DNA of 48,844 bases from CAYTSA01 sp964440345 (GTDB lineage Bacteria > Desulfobacterota > Desulfovibrionia > Desulfovibrionales > Desulfovibrionaceae), in contig CAYTSA010000019.1 of the NCBI GenBank assembly GCA_964440345.1, forward strand, positions 1 through 48,844, in the 5' to 3' direction. The notes under the pieces are model-generated. The model was not told the DNA's origin and ran no database searches. It saw only the letters and a program-made list of their open reading frames with translations. Positions 17,004-25,623 of the stretch are shown piece by piece (positions within the stretch are counted from its first letter, which is position 1; each line of letters begins with the position of its first letter). The translations under genes and the position numbers were made by a program.

Positions 17004-17415
17004 TCGCTTTTCCTGTAGTAGCCAAACTCAGCTTGCCGTGTTTGACGCCTTTGGTGGAGACGAGCTTGCGGCCCAGGTCCTGCACAGCCTGGTTTGCCCC
17101 TTTCAGCACCAGCACCTCCAAGCAATTGTCGTGGTCCAAATGAACGTGCAAGGTCGTTATTATCAGCTCATGGGCGTCGTGTTGCATCTCGGTGAGCCGC
17201 TGCGCCAGGTCGCTCTTGTGGTGGTCGTAGACCAGCGTCAGCGTGCCGGCTATGTCGCCCTCTGTCTCTTCCCACTCCTTTTGGATCAAGGCGTTGCGGA
17301 TAAGGTCGCGAATGGCCTCGGAGCGCGTTTGGTAATGCCGCTCTGCGCAGAGCGCGTCAAATCGCTCCAGCAGGTCCGAGTCCAGTGACACGCCAAAGCG
17401 GATTGTCTGGCCCAT
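16996..17415 (-). CDS. nikR: Nickel-responsive regulator NikR
   Basis: A 139-residue ribbon-helix-helix repressor. The N-terminus IRFGVSLDSDLLERFD and RSEAIRDLIRNALI form the DNA-binding domain. The ACT-like C-terminal domain carries the nickel ligands in their usual places: the histidines of QHDAHE, the HVH of TLHVHLDHDNC, and the following Cys. It normally controls nickel uptake, and this lineage needs nickel for hydrogenases. It overlaps folE2 in the same direction, so the two should be cotranscribed, an unusual pairing. The ATG at 17415 gives the family-typical start. Confidence 0.93.
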   Translation of the reverse strand: MGQTIRFGVSLDSDLLERFDALCAERHYQTRSEAIRDLIRNALIQKEWEETEGDIAGTLTLVYDHHKSDLAQRLTEMQHDAHELIITTLHVHLDHDNCLEVLVLKGANQAVQDLGRKLVSTKGVKHGKLSLATTGKAIV

Positions 17416-17453
17416 GATTTCTTCTCCATGCTGTCTGCGTTGCAGTCTGTTGA

Positions 17454-18119
17454 TCAGCTTGGCGGCGTGAACCGCCATATTTCCACCAACACCTTGCGGG
17501 AAGGGGCCGCTGCTGGCCGGGCCTCCTGCCGGCTGACCCGTTCGGCGCTCCAGCCTCGGCTGCGTGCGCGCCCCAGATACTCCGTCCAGAAATTGCGGCA
17601 CGGCTCTGCTATGTAAACCTCGCCGCCTGGCGCCAGCGCGTGCTCCAAAAAGCCGGACACCGGCTCGATGAACCTTCTTTCATAGACAACGTCGGCGGCC
17701 AGTATGCATTCAAAGGCCCCGCGCCGGCACGCCGGCGCCCGCCAATCCATGGCCAGCCATCCAGCCACTGGCGCGTTGTTCCGCGCAGCGTTGCGCCTGG
17801 CGAACTGCAGGGCCTGGGGTTCATAGTCCGCCCCGGTTACCCGGCCGCCCGCCTGGGCCGCGGCCATGGCCGCCAAGCCCAACCCGCAGCCCAGGTCCAG
17901 GCAGCATTTGCCCCGCACCGCCGCAGGATTCTCCAGCAACCACTGAGCCAAGCCCAAGCCAGCCGGCCACGCTTCCGTCCAGTACGGCAGCCGATCGTCT
18001 TCGCCCAGGCTCTCCTGGTCTATCTCCCGCCACAAGGACTCCAGGTCTGCTCGGCGCTCCAGGGTCCATTGTTTACCGAGAATATCTATCGTCAGGTGGT
18101 CAGTGTCTGTTGCATACAT
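17454..18119 (-). CDS. Class I SAM-dependent methyltransferase (protein-lysine or Nnt1-like family)
   Basis: A 221-residue methyltransferase with motif I as CLDLGCGLGLAAMAAA, an acidic post-I loop (VTGADYEPQALQFARRNA) and ILAADVVYE, typical of the family that includes ETFB-lysine methyltransferase. The upstream DRLPYWTEAWPAGLGLAQWL segment is also characteristic. The substrate is unknown; a protein lysine is the usual target in relatives. AAAGG lies 8 bases before the ATG. It is 38 bases upstream of nikR on the same strand and may head that operon. Confidence 0.8.
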   Translation of the reverse strand: MYATDTDHLTIDILGKQWTLERRADLESLWREIDQESLGEDDRLPYWTEAWPAGLGLAQWLLENPAAVRGKCCLDLGCGLGLAAMAAAQAGGRVTGADYEPQALQFARRNAARNNAPVAGWLAMDWRAPACRRGAFECILAADVVYERRFIEPVSGFLEHALAPGGEVYIAEPCRNFWTEYLGRARSRGWSAERVSRQEARPAAAPSRKVLVEIWRFTPPS

Positions 18120-18226
18120 ATCAGGCGCCTTTTATATGCGCTGCAGATACGATTTGTGACACGCACTATGCCTGAGCATCAAACAGAGGGCAAGCACCCT
18201 GCTCCACCGCCAAAATCTAGCGTATG

Positions 18227-18382
18227 TTAACAGGCTGATGAAATATCCACGATGGCTGCGTTGCTTCAAAAAGTTCAAACTCTCGTGTATTACATATACA
18301 CGTCGATCTTAAACTTTTTTTGCGCCTTGCCCTCGTATTTTTTGAACAGCCTGCGAATAAGGATTTTTCAACACGCTGTTAA
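18227..18382. mobile_element. 156-bp palindromic MITE-like element
   Basis: The ends are 22-bp imperfect inverted repeats, TTAACAGGCTGATGAAATATCC (read to 18248) and, inverted, 18361-18382, matching at 18 of 22 positions. A central palindrome CGTGTAT-TACAT-ATACACG lies at 18284-18302. The element is AT-richer than its flanks and encodes nothing. A 22-bp subterminal block (18345-18366) recurs inverted at 30858-30879. These are features of a non-autonomous transposable element. No transposase gene is present in the window. Confidence 0.7.
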
Positions 18383-18503
18383 GAGTGAAAAGGAGGTGGC
18401 GGATTCTGGAAGCATCTCGCTCTTACAGAAAGCGCCTGACCAACCAACAGGCACGATTGTTGCTTTAAAAAACAGTCAGGAAAATATTGCCAAGGAGGAC
18501 GCC

Positions 18504-18791
18504 ATGAGCACCATGATTCCCGCCGGCGCGAACATCGACGCCGCACTGAACAAGCTGGACTCTCTGCTGGAAAAAACCCGCAGCCGCGCAGCTGGCGCGC
18601 AAGAGCCGCAGCCGAAACTGCTGAATCCGCACGTCCAGAATGGAGCGGATGAGCTGAATTTTGAAAACCCCGAAGAACTGGCGAAGTTCATGAACAGCTT
18701 GCACACAGCCGGCGAAGAAAGCTCCCCTTTTGCGCAGCACATGCTCGACCCGGCCCGGGTGGCTGAGCTGCTGGACCTGGACCTGGAATAA
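18504..18791 (+). CDS. Hypothetical protein, 95 aa
   Basis: A small acidic soluble protein with AAGGAGGACGCC immediately before the ATG, an excellent start. It has a helical first third (AALNKLDSLLEKTRSR) and an acidic end (EEL..F motifs, then LDPARVAELLDLDLE). No family recognised. It stands alone between the MITE-like element and the convergent chemoreceptor; its promoter probably lies in or next to the element. Confidence 0.6.
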   Translation: MSTMIPAGANIDAALNKLDSLLEKTRSRAAGAQEPQPKLLNPHVQNGADELNFENPEELAKFMNSLHTAGEESSPFAQHMLDPARVAELLDLDLE

Positions 18792-18849
18792 CGAGGCGTA
18801 GGCCTGCCGGTTGTGCTGCGGCTTGGCATTGCCCCGCCAGCGCCAAAGA

Positions 18850-21291
18850 CTATTGGCGTCCTTGCGCCGCCAGCTCGTTGAGCTTTTGCGCCAGCCCGGA
18901 AAGGTCTTGCACCGCCTGGGCGGAATGGCTCATTCCCTGCGCTGTTTCCTCAGAAATGCGGTTAACCTCGTCAATGGCGCGGTTTATCTCTTCACTGGCG
19001 GCAGACTGCTGTTCGCTGGCTGTGGCAATGGCCCGAACCTGGTCGCTGGTGGACTCCACCAGGGAGACGATATCCGCCAAAGCCTGGCCGGACTGGTTGG
19101 CCAGCTCTGTGGCTTTTTCCACAGCTTTAACGGCTTCGTCCATGGAGTCCATATTCTTTCTGGACCCGTCCTGAATAGCGACAATGGCCTGGCCTACCTC
19201 TTTGGTGGCGCCCATGGTTTTTTCCGCCAGCTTGCGCACCTCGTCCGCCACCACGGCAAAGCCCCGGCCGGCTTCGCCGGCCCGCGCAGCTTCTATGGCG
19301 GCGTTCAGAGCCAGCAGGTTGGTCTGGTCAGCAATGTCTTCGATCACAGTCATGATGCGGCCAATGTCCTCCACCTGCCCGCCCAAGGTTCCCATGTGCG
19401 TTTTTAACTGGTCAGTCAGAGTGTTCACTTCGTCAATGGCCTGCACAGCCATGGAGACCACGTCCTGACCGTCTCTGGCCCGGTCCATGGCGCTCTGCGC
19501 CTGTTCTGAAGCCTGGCCGGCGTTCTGAGCCACTTCCAGGATAGTGGCGTTCATTTCCTCCATGGCGGTGGCGGTTTCGGTTACGCGTTGTCTCTGCTGG
19601 TCAGAACCGTTGCGGGCCTGCTCAACTTGGGCGGAGACTTCTTCAGACGAGGAAGCAATGCGTTCTGCGGCGCTGCTGACTTCGCGGCTCACTTTTTCAA
19701 GGTTGTCCAAATTTTTTTGTATGGCCTCTTCTTGTTTGGTCAGGTCTGTCACGTCGGTGGCTATTTCAAGATAGCCCACATGGTCGCCGTGGCAGTCGTA
19801 AAGCATGTCCGCCGCCGGGCGGATGACGCGCTCTTCACCCCTCATGTTTACCCGAATGCGCTCAGACTCGCAGTAGCCTTGGACATCCTTGGCCCGTTTG
19901 ATGGGGCATTTGGCTGTGTCGCATATCTCGGTCTGAAAAATGTCCGCGCATTTCATTTCTTCCTTTTCCAGCTGATCGCGAGACTTTCCGGAAAGCTTGA
20001 CCACCGCGTCGTTGGCCACGATGAACTTGTAGTCGTCGTCCACAGCAAAAATCGGATCCGGAATGGCGTTGAGCAAGTTCATATACGACTCTGCGCGGCA
20101 AAGTATGGTGTCTATCTTGCCCATCAGGTTGTTAAACCAGAAGCACAGGTCACCCATTTCGTCGTTGCCGCCAGCGCTAAGGGTGTCCCGCAGGTCCGCC
20201 CGATCTTCGGCAATGTCCTTGATTTTTGTGACAATCGCCCTGGCGGGTTTCTCCACGCAGTAGATGAAAACCACAGAACCGACGATGACCGCTGCGAGTA
20301 TGATAAGGGCCAGCACTACGGCCAGAACAGAGCCTGTGGTTGCAATAAGCGCGTTTTCCGCGCTGATGTCGCTGGAGGAAACGATGACGCCGACCATTTT
20401 TCCCTGAAAATCGGCGACCGGAAATGCTGACAACGCGATGTCGCCTTGTATGCGCGTTATCAGGCCCTGTGCCGCGCTGGAAAGCAGTGCTGCGTCTGTG
20501 GCGGCGGCTATACCCTCCTGGCCAGGTTTGACCACGGTCACCCAGTCATCGCCCATCTTGGGATACTTGTCTGCGTCTTGCAGCCGGGTGGTGATATTCA
20601 GGTGCTCAGCAGCCATGTACAGGGCAAGGTCCTGTCCTTCGCCCTGGGACGCCGCTTCCAGCACTGGATTGAAATCCACCAGTACCTCCACGGAGCCCAA
20701 CTGCTTGCCGGACTGGTCCTTCACCGGGGCGAGCCCGCGCAGTACAAAGCCGCCCCTGCCCAGCTCTATGCCTTTGACCGGCTTGCCGTTGGAATTCACC
20801 TCCATCACTGTCTGCCGAAAGCTGGACAGATCGTCAGAGACATCCACCCACTTGTCGTCCCGTTTTGCCTGCTTTTCCCGCCACATACGGGCCAGACTGC
20901 GGTATGTGGGCAGGTGAAAGTGCAGCAGGAAAGAGGAGCCGGTGATGTCTTTGTAGCCGCTGAGCACAGAAGCCAGCTCCCGGCGAAGCATTTCCCGGGC
21001 TCTTTGCGCCTGGGGGTCTTTCTCGTCATCCATATTACCAGAGTTGGCTACTTCAAAAGCCTGGACGACTTGGGGCATGGCGCTGAACAACGCCGCTTTT
21101 TCCAGTGCCTGCTCAGACAGCATTTCTATATTGGACCGGATGGCGGACGCCTTGTTGGAGGCCCGTTGGGCAAGAAAACTGTTTTCCAGCTCCACAAGCT
21201 TTCCTTGCATGTACCAGTAGCCAGCGCCACCGAGCAACAGGGCGCACAACACAAAGGGAACAAAAAGTTTATATTTAATGCTCAGACGCAT
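18850..21291 (-). CDS. Methyl-accepting chemotaxis protein with double Cache and PAS sensors
   Basis: An 813-residue chemoreceptor. TM1 is about residues 9-29. The large periplasmic region (about 35-315) looks like a dCache_3-type double Cache, with the telltale FLLHFHLPTYRSLARMW. TM2 is about 320-346, then a HAMP-like linker. A cytoplasmic PAS domain (about 405-515) starts NAIPDPIFAVDDDYKFIVA and holds an unusual cysteine-rich loop (CADIFQTEICDTAKCPIKRA). The signalling coiled coil follows, with tip DQTNLLALNAAIEAARAGEA identical to that of the other receptor. It could combine an external ligand signal with internal redox sensing. Ligands unknown. Confidence 0.93.
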   Translation of the reverse strand: MRLSIKYKLFVPFVLCALLLGGAGYWYMQGKLVELENSFLAQRASNKASAIRSNIEMLSEQALEKAALFSAMPQVVQAFEVANSGNMDDEKDPQAQRAREMLRRELASVLSGYKDITGSSFLLHFHLPTYRSLARMWREKQAKRDDKWVDVSDDLSSFRQTVMEVNSNGKPVKGIELGRGGFVLRGLAPVKDQSGKQLGSVEVLVDFNPVLEAASQGEGQDLALYMAAEHLNITTRLQDADKYPKMGDDWVTVVKPGQEGIAAATDAALLSSAAQGLITRIQGDIALSAFPVADFQGKMVGVIVSSSDISAENALIATTGSVLAVVLALIILAAVIVGSVVFIYCVEKPARAIVTKIKDIAEDRADLRDTLSAGGNDEMGDLCFWFNNLMGKIDTILCRAESYMNLLNAIPDPIFAVDDDYKFIVANDAVVKLSGKSRDQLEKEEMKCADIFQTEICDTAKCPIKRAKDVQGYCESERIRVNMRGEERVIRPAADMLYDCHGDHVGYLEIATDVTDLTKQEEAIQKNLDNLEKVSREVSSAAERIASSSEEVSAQVEQARNGSDQQRQRVTETATAMEEMNATILEVAQNAGQASEQAQSAMDRARDGQDVVSMAVQAIDEVNTLTDQLKTHMGTLGGQVEDIGRIMTVIEDIADQTNLLALNAAIEAARAGEAGRGFAVVADEVRKLAEKTMGATKEVGQAIVAIQDGSRKNMDSMDEAVKAVEKATELANQSGQALADIVSLVESTSDQVRAIATASEQQSAASEEINRAIDEVNRISEETAQGMSHSAQAVQDLSGLAQKLNELAAQGRQ

Positions 21292-21641
21292 GACCTACCC
21301 CCTCCTCGCGAATATGACCAAACGATGACAGCTGTAACACAACGCTTACAGATTACCTTTGAAGCATTTTCTCTGAAAGAGGTCAAACACTCTTTTCAAT
21401 ATTATATTTTTCACAATATTGCCTCCTTTTATAGTATGCAGCTCATGCATGTGCGCAGTTCCTTGCACTTTGACGGTTTGTGCAGGTGCAAACGGTTGCG
21501 CAAAAACCAGGGCTTTACGCTCTCTAGAACTTACAACATACCACAATATAATAAAAAAATGTTTGGCACGGCCTGTGCTACATTCCACAGCAAGAAACAT
21601 GAACTCAGTATATAACCATCACAAAACCAAGGAGCACTACC
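21292..21641 (+). other. Intergenic region upstream of the ZraP-like gene
   Basis: An AT-rich 350-bp stretch with no supported ORF between divergent genes. It contains the sigma-54 promoter at 21564. A perfect palindrome TTGCGCAA lies at 21494-21501 and the palindrome CATGCATG near 21446; the former could be part of an activator site, although it lies only about 65 bp from the -24 element. Confidence 0.5.
21564..21579 (+). promoter_or_regulatory. Sigma-54 (-24/-12) promoter
   Basis: TGGCACG-GCCT-GTGCT matches the sigma-54 consensus TGGCACG-N4-TTGCW at all but one conserved position, with correct GG/GC spacing. It lies 62 bp before the ZraP-like start codon. E. coli zraP is itself sigma-54 dependent, which supports the assignment. 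Confidence 0.75.
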
Positions 21642-22169
21642 ATGAAGAACCGCGCCACTACCATCATTTCCGTAACAGGTTTGCTGATTCTGGCCACTGC
21701 GCTGGCGGCCTTTGCCGGCTATGGTCCCGGGTTCGGGCCTGGCTTTGGCTGCGACAACTTCTCAGGCTGGAACAACAACCAGCTGACGGCCGAGCAACAG
21801 GAAAAGGCCAAGACCATGATGACTGATTTTCAGCAAAAGCATGGCCCCAAGCAGCTGACCCTGAAGGCCAAAATGACTGAACTGCAGGCGCTGATGGCCC
21901 AGCCTGCCGTTGACGACAAGGCTGTAGACACACTGGTGGAGGAAATCACCGCCATGCAGTCTGCACTGTTTCAAGAACGCGTTGCCTTTCAGAAGGAACT
22001 GGCCAAGGAAACCGGCCTGAACATGTCCGCCTTTGGCCGCAGCTTTACCCGAGACCGCGGCTGCTACGGCGACAGCAACCGTCCGAATACCGAATTCCGC
22101 GCCAACCAGAACAACAAGGGTAACGGTCCTGCCGGCTTCAATCGCGGCCGCGGCCACCGCAACTGGTAA
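21642..22169 (+). CDS. Periplasmic ZraP/Spy-like metal- or envelope-stress protein
   Basis: A 175-residue exported protein. A signal peptide ends near residue 25 (ALAAFA-GYG). The mature part contains a helical core with an LTxEQ motif (NQLTAEQQEKAKTMM) typical of the CpxP/Spy/ZraP family, then a Gly/Asn/Arg-rich tail (residues about 130-175). Family members are chaperones or zinc-binding stress proteins in the periplasm. AAGGAGCACTACC precedes the ATG. A near-consensus sigma-54 promoter lies upstream, matching how ZraSR drives zraP in enterobacteria; no ZraSR-like pair is in the window. Confidence 0.75.
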   Translation: MKNRATTIISVTGLLILATALAAFAGYGPGFGPGFGCDNFSGWNNNQLTAEQQEKAKTMMTDFQQKHGPKQLTLKAKMTELQALMAQPAVDDKAVDTLVEEITAMQSALFQERVAFQKELAKETGLNMSAFGRSFTRDRGCYGDSNRPNTEFRANQNNKGNGPAGFNRGRGHRNW

Positions 22170-22231
22170 CTTGCGCCAAGACGGCACAACGCCAGTCTTA
22201 ATTATATATCAGCAGCATCTTTTCCGTTCCC

Positions 22232-22276
22232 CGGCCCGGACCAGCGCTTGACAAAGCCTGTCCGGGCCGTTCTTGT
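22232..22276 (+). terminator. GC-rich inverted repeat after the ZraP-like gene
   Basis: CGGCCCGGAC (22232-22241) and GTCCGGGCCG (22260-22269) form a perfect 10-bp stem with an 18-base loop, followed by TTCTTGT. It probably ends the ZraP-like transcript. TTGACA sits inside the loop, so a promoter for the next genes may overlap it. Confidence 0.5.
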
Positions 22277-22325
22277 ATGCACGCACGGGGGCCGAGCGCC
22301 CCAAGCTCATACAAAAGGATAGAAC

Positions 22326-22499
22326 ATGGACAGCTACATCGTACGAGGCATTCTGATAGGCGGCTCCCTGGGCGTTTTTGCCGGGCTCTTTGGCTGGGTG
22401 GATATATTTCGCGGGGCAGCCCTGGGCATGATAGGCGGTTTTTTCGCCGGCATAACCTTGGAAAAACGCCGCGCCAAAAAAAAGGACCCGGATGCATGA
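22326..22499 (+). CDS. Small two-span membrane protein
   Basis: A 57-residue protein, MDSYIVRGILIGGSLGVFAG at its start, with two glycine-rich hydrophobic segments (about 6-24 and 29-46) and a highly basic tail (EKRRAKKKDPDA). AAAGGATAGAAC gives a ribosome binding site. Its stop overlaps the next start (ATGA at 22496), so it is coupled to the transglutaminase-like gene. The GxxxG-rich helices suggest tight packing or oligomerisation. No family recognised. Confidence 0.65.
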   Translation: MDSYIVRGILIGGSLGVFAGLFGWVDIFRGAALGMIGGFFAGITLEKRRAKKKDPDA

Positions 22500-24796
22500 C
22501 CCCGCGGCCGGCCATGCTGGTCCTGCCTGCTCTACTGGCGTTCGGCTGTGTCCTGGGCACGCCATATCTGGGCCTTGCACTCCAGGCAGGGGCGGATAGT
22601 GAGGCGGCGCTGCGCAGAGCCGGCCGGAACCGGCCGGAGCTTTCAGCATTTCTCGCCATGTATCCCTCTCCCGGCCAGCGCCGGGAGGCTGCGCAACGTC
22701 TGGCCGCCGCCCTGCCGCCGGCGGATGCGGCCTCTCTGACTGCTGGCGAACTGGCTGAGCATTTGGACATTGCTTTTTTTACCTGGGAGAACGCCCCCTG
22801 GGGAAACCGTATTTCGTGGCCCATGTTTTGCGACCACGTGTTGCCGCACCGCATCACTCAGGAGCCGCACCAGCCCTGGCGCAAAGAACTGCACACACGG
22901 CTGTGGCCCCTGGTTCACGGCGCCAATTCCGCCTATGACGCCGCTTTGCGGGTGTATCAATGGGTTCATGAAAATTCAGCCTACTTTCCCACTGCTGCGC
23001 CGGACCAGGGGGTGCTGGACACCCTGGCCCGCGGCGGCGGCCGATGCGAGGAGTTGGCCGGCCTGGCCATAGCCGCTCTGCGCAGCGTAGGCCTGCCTGC
23101 CCGGTATGTCATTACCCCGGCCTGGAACAGACAAGACGGCAACCACGCCTGGCCGGAAGTGTGGACCGGCCGGTTCTGGCAGCCCTTGGAAGGCGGCCTT
23201 CCGGCTTTGGAGCCGCAGCGTCCCTGGTTGGCGGAAAACATACGCAACACCGTGCTGCTGCTCTCGCCAACCTACGGCAAGGCTCTGTACAGAGACCAGC
23301 CCGTCTACCGGGAGCGGAGCAGCTACACTCTTTACAACCTCACACCGGAATATATGCAGACCGGCAGGTTGCAGACTCAGGTGTTTGAACCGAACGGCGC
23401 GCCTGCAGCCGGGGCGGACCTCTACGTTTCGGTGTTCAACGCAGGCGGCTTCCGGCCTGTGGCCCGGTTGCGCTGTGACAGCCAGGGAAGGGCCCGGGGA
23501 GATTTTGGCGGCGGCTCGGTGTTGTTGACGGCTGTGCGGGCCGGCCGCATGGCCGGCGCGCTGGTTGACCTGGCGCCGGGCAAACACTCGCAGAGCGTTC
23601 TGCGCTTGGGCGACGGCCCGCCGCAGTTGGAGAACGTCCGGCTTTCCGTGGGTTCCCTTGAACACGCGCACAAGGGCCCGGAACCTGAAGCACAACACAT
23701 AGCAACCCTGCAAGAAGAAACACGGCAAAGCAGAAACCGGCATACCCGGACGGCGAGGGCGCGGCTGCATACACTGCTGCCCTGCCTCGGGCTGGACGAA
23801 GAAACGGCGAGTTCCGTCTCCGGGCTGCTGGCGCAGGCCGGGCCTGCGCGTTCGGCTGCCATGGAGGCGCTGCTGCGGGCCTGCGCTGAGGAAAAGCCTG
23901 TGCTGGCTGCATTGCTTCTCTCCATGCCGCCAAAAGACATCGCGTCGTGCACGGCTGACGAGCTAATCAGCGAATGCCGGGCCGCCGTGCACGCCCGCCG
24001 CCTGGCCCGTGAGTTATGGGACCTTGTGTACGAAGCAGAAATGTTTTTGCACAATGTACTGCCCGCCAGGTCCTGGCGCTTCGCCCAGGCGGGGCTCGAA
24101 AAGCAACAGCTGCAGAAGGAGTATGGCGGCCTGCGGCGGGATTCCGTGAAAGACACGGCCGCAGCAGTGAACCGCGCCGTATCTTCCATGGCCACAACGT
24201 CGGCGTTCTATTTCGGCCCGCCGGCTACCCCCGAACAGGCGCTCACGGCAGGAGTTGCCCAAACGCCGGCCATACGCGCCGTAACAGCGGTCGCTCTGCT
24301 GCGGTCCTTTGGCGTTCCAGCGCGGTATCTGGAGAACTGGGGCTGGGCGGAATGGTTTGACGGCCGGGAATGGAGCCCGCTGTACCCTGATTTGCCGGGC
24401 GCGCTGGGGGACAAAACCATATCTGCAACAGCCAAAGCCGTTTACGGCGAATCCGCCGTGCTGCGGCTGCGCCTCAGCCGCGACGGCGAAAGCGTTGCCC
24501 CTGTGTTTGGCAGAGATTTTACGGTGTGTTATGCGCCGGGGCTGGACAGCCACCCGGGCCTGCGCCGCCAGGCAGGCGTTGAGCTGGCCGGCTTTGCCCG
24601 GCTTTGGCCAGGACCTTACGTCTGCGGGGAACACGATGCTGAAGACGCCGTGGTTCTGCAGTTGCCGCCAGGCCGCTACACCGCGGCTGCCGGCATGCGG
24701 AGCGCGGACGGTTCGGCAGTCGTTTCCATGCGCCAGACCGCTCTTTCCCCAGGGGAGGAGAAGGAACTGCGGTTTACGCTCTTCGGGCAACCTTAG
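22496..24796 (+). CDS. Exported protein with two transglutaminase-like domains, the second degenerate
   Basis: A 766-residue protein with an N-terminal hydrophobic signal or anchor (PAMLVLPALLAFGCVLGTPY). The first transglutaminase-fold domain holds Cys184 (GGGRCEELAGLAIAALRSVG) and His217 (DGNHAWPEVW), with Glu232 as possible third residue. A beta-rich, carboxypeptidase-regulatory-like segment follows (about 290-385). The second half repeats the architecture: PAIRAVTAVALLRSFGVPAR aligns with the first domain, but the cysteine is replaced and GWAEWFDG lacks the His. It is thus probably one active and one inactive copy. Likely a periplasmic peptidase or cross-linking-type enzyme; substrate unknown. 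Coupled to the small membrane protein upstream. Confidence 0.75.
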   Translation: MTPRPAMLVLPALLAFGCVLGTPYLGLALQAGADSEAALRRAGRNRPELSAFLAMYPSPGQRREAAQRLAAALPPADAASLTAGELAEHLDIAFFTWENAPWGNRISWPMFCDHVLPHRITQEPHQPWRKELHTRLWPLVHGANSAYDAALRVYQWVHENSAYFPTAAPDQGVLDTLARGGGRCEELAGLAIAALRSVGLPARYVITPAWNRQDGNHAWPEVWTGRFWQPLEGGLPALEPQRPWLAENIRNTVLLLSPTYGKALYRDQPVYRERSSYTLYNLTPEYMQTGRLQTQVFEPNGAPAAGADLYVSVFNAGGFRPVARLRCDSQGRARGDFGGGSVLLTAVRAGRMAGALVDLAPGKHSQSVLRLGDGPPQLENVRLSVGSLEHAHKGPEPEAQHIATLQEETRQSRNRHTRTARARLHTLLPCLGLDEETASSVSGLLAQAGPARSAAMEALLRACAEEKPVLAALLLSMPPKDIASCTADELISECRAAVHARRLARELWDLVYEAEMFLHNVLPARSWRFAQAGLEKQQLQKEYGGLRRDSVKDTAAAVNRAVSSMATTSAFYFGPPATPEQALTAGVAQTPAIRAVTAVALLRSFGVPARYLENWGWAEWFDGREWSPLYPDLPGALGDKTISATAKAVYGESAVLRLRLSRDGESVAPVFGRDFTVCYAPGLDSHPGLRRQAGVELAGFARLWPGPYVCGEHDAEDAVVLQLPPGRYTAAAGMRSADGSAVVSMRQTALSPGEEKELRFTLFGQP

Positions 24797-24901
24797 CGCA
24801 TTTTCGCGTAGTTACAGCGCCCTCCCCTGAAACAATGTACAGGTGTTTCAGGAAAAAGCATAAAAACAGGTACCCACTTTCAATGGGAAAATGCTCTATG
24901 G
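24797..24901. terminator. Hairpin-rich convergent intergenic region
   Basis: CCTGAAACA and TGTTTCAGG form a perfect 9-bp stem with a 9-base loop near 24827-24853. A shorter CCCA/TGGG hairpin near 24870-24885, followed on the minus strand by T-rich sequence, could end the HEAT-repeat gene. GCATTTTC and GAAAATGC bracket the whole region. Confidence 0.45.
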
Positions 24902-25603
24902 TCAGCTCTCGCCCAGCGCTTGCAAAGCCTCGGCGGCCAGGTCTCCCAGCGTGGGATGGGATATTTTTTCGTTGCGGTACAGCTCTACGGTAGTTGCATC
25001 GTTCTGCAGCCGGCGCAATCTTGCGGCGGCTTCCGCCCTGTTGCTTACAGGGATAAGGCCCAGGGCCCAAGCTGCGTAACCTTTGGCGGCCGGGATGTCT
25101 TCGTTATCCAGACCACAGAGCAAGGCGGGCTCAGCCGGGGCGGCCATTTCCGGCCAGGCCTGGGCGAACCGGGCTATTCCCCAGAAAGCGCCCACGCGCA
25201 GGGGGGCGTGGTCCAAAAAGTTGTCCGCCTTGCAGCTGTCGTGAATATACGAAAGCAAAATGGAGCCGAATTCCTGGGCCAGCTTTTCATTGCGGGCCAA
25301 TATCTCGGCCATGGCTTCGGGCGAGCCCCAGCCCAGGCCGCCGGACTCTTCGTTCAGGTTCCACATCAGCCGACGCAGCACCACCCGGGCGCTTTCCATA
25401 TTCTGCCCGGCCATGCGGTCCACTACAGCGCCCATGGCGGTGGCGGCCCGCCAGCGCAGGGGGCTTTCCCGGTGTAGAAAACCCATGAGCGGGCAGACCA
25501 GGGCTGCAGGGTCGTTCTCGTCCAGCTCGGCCAAGCGCTCACGCCAGCCGTGAGCTTCAAGCAGCTCTTTAAGTCTGCTTTTCAATTCTCGAAATTGCGG
25601 CAT
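24902..25603 (-). CDS. HEAT-repeat protein (DVU0298-like)
   Basis: A 233-residue soluble protein made of helical HEAT-like repeats (PLRWRAATAMGAVVDRMA, then PLRVGAFWGIARFAQ and AKGYAAWALGLI). It resembles the family named after Desulfovibrio DVU0298; that assignment is from memory of the pattern. GGGAGGATTGCC precedes the ATG. It is the last gene of a four-gene minus-strand cluster with the TPR, 125-residue and YkgJ-like proteins. HEAT and TPR partners suggest scaffolding of some complex; no function can be assigned. Confidence 0.7.
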   Translation of the reverse strand: MPQFRELKSRLKELLEAHGWRERLAELDENDPAALVCPLMGFLHRESPLRWRAATAMGAVVDRMAGQNMESARVVLRRLMWNLNEESGGLGWGSPEAMAEILARNEKLAQEFGSILLSYIHDSCKADNFLDHAPLRVGAFWGIARFAQAWPEMAAPAEPALLCGLDNEDIPAAKGYAAWALGLIPVSNRAEAAARLRRLQNDATTVELYRNEKISHPTLGDLAAEALQALGES

Positions 25604-25623
25604 GGCAATCCTCCCAGGCGTGC

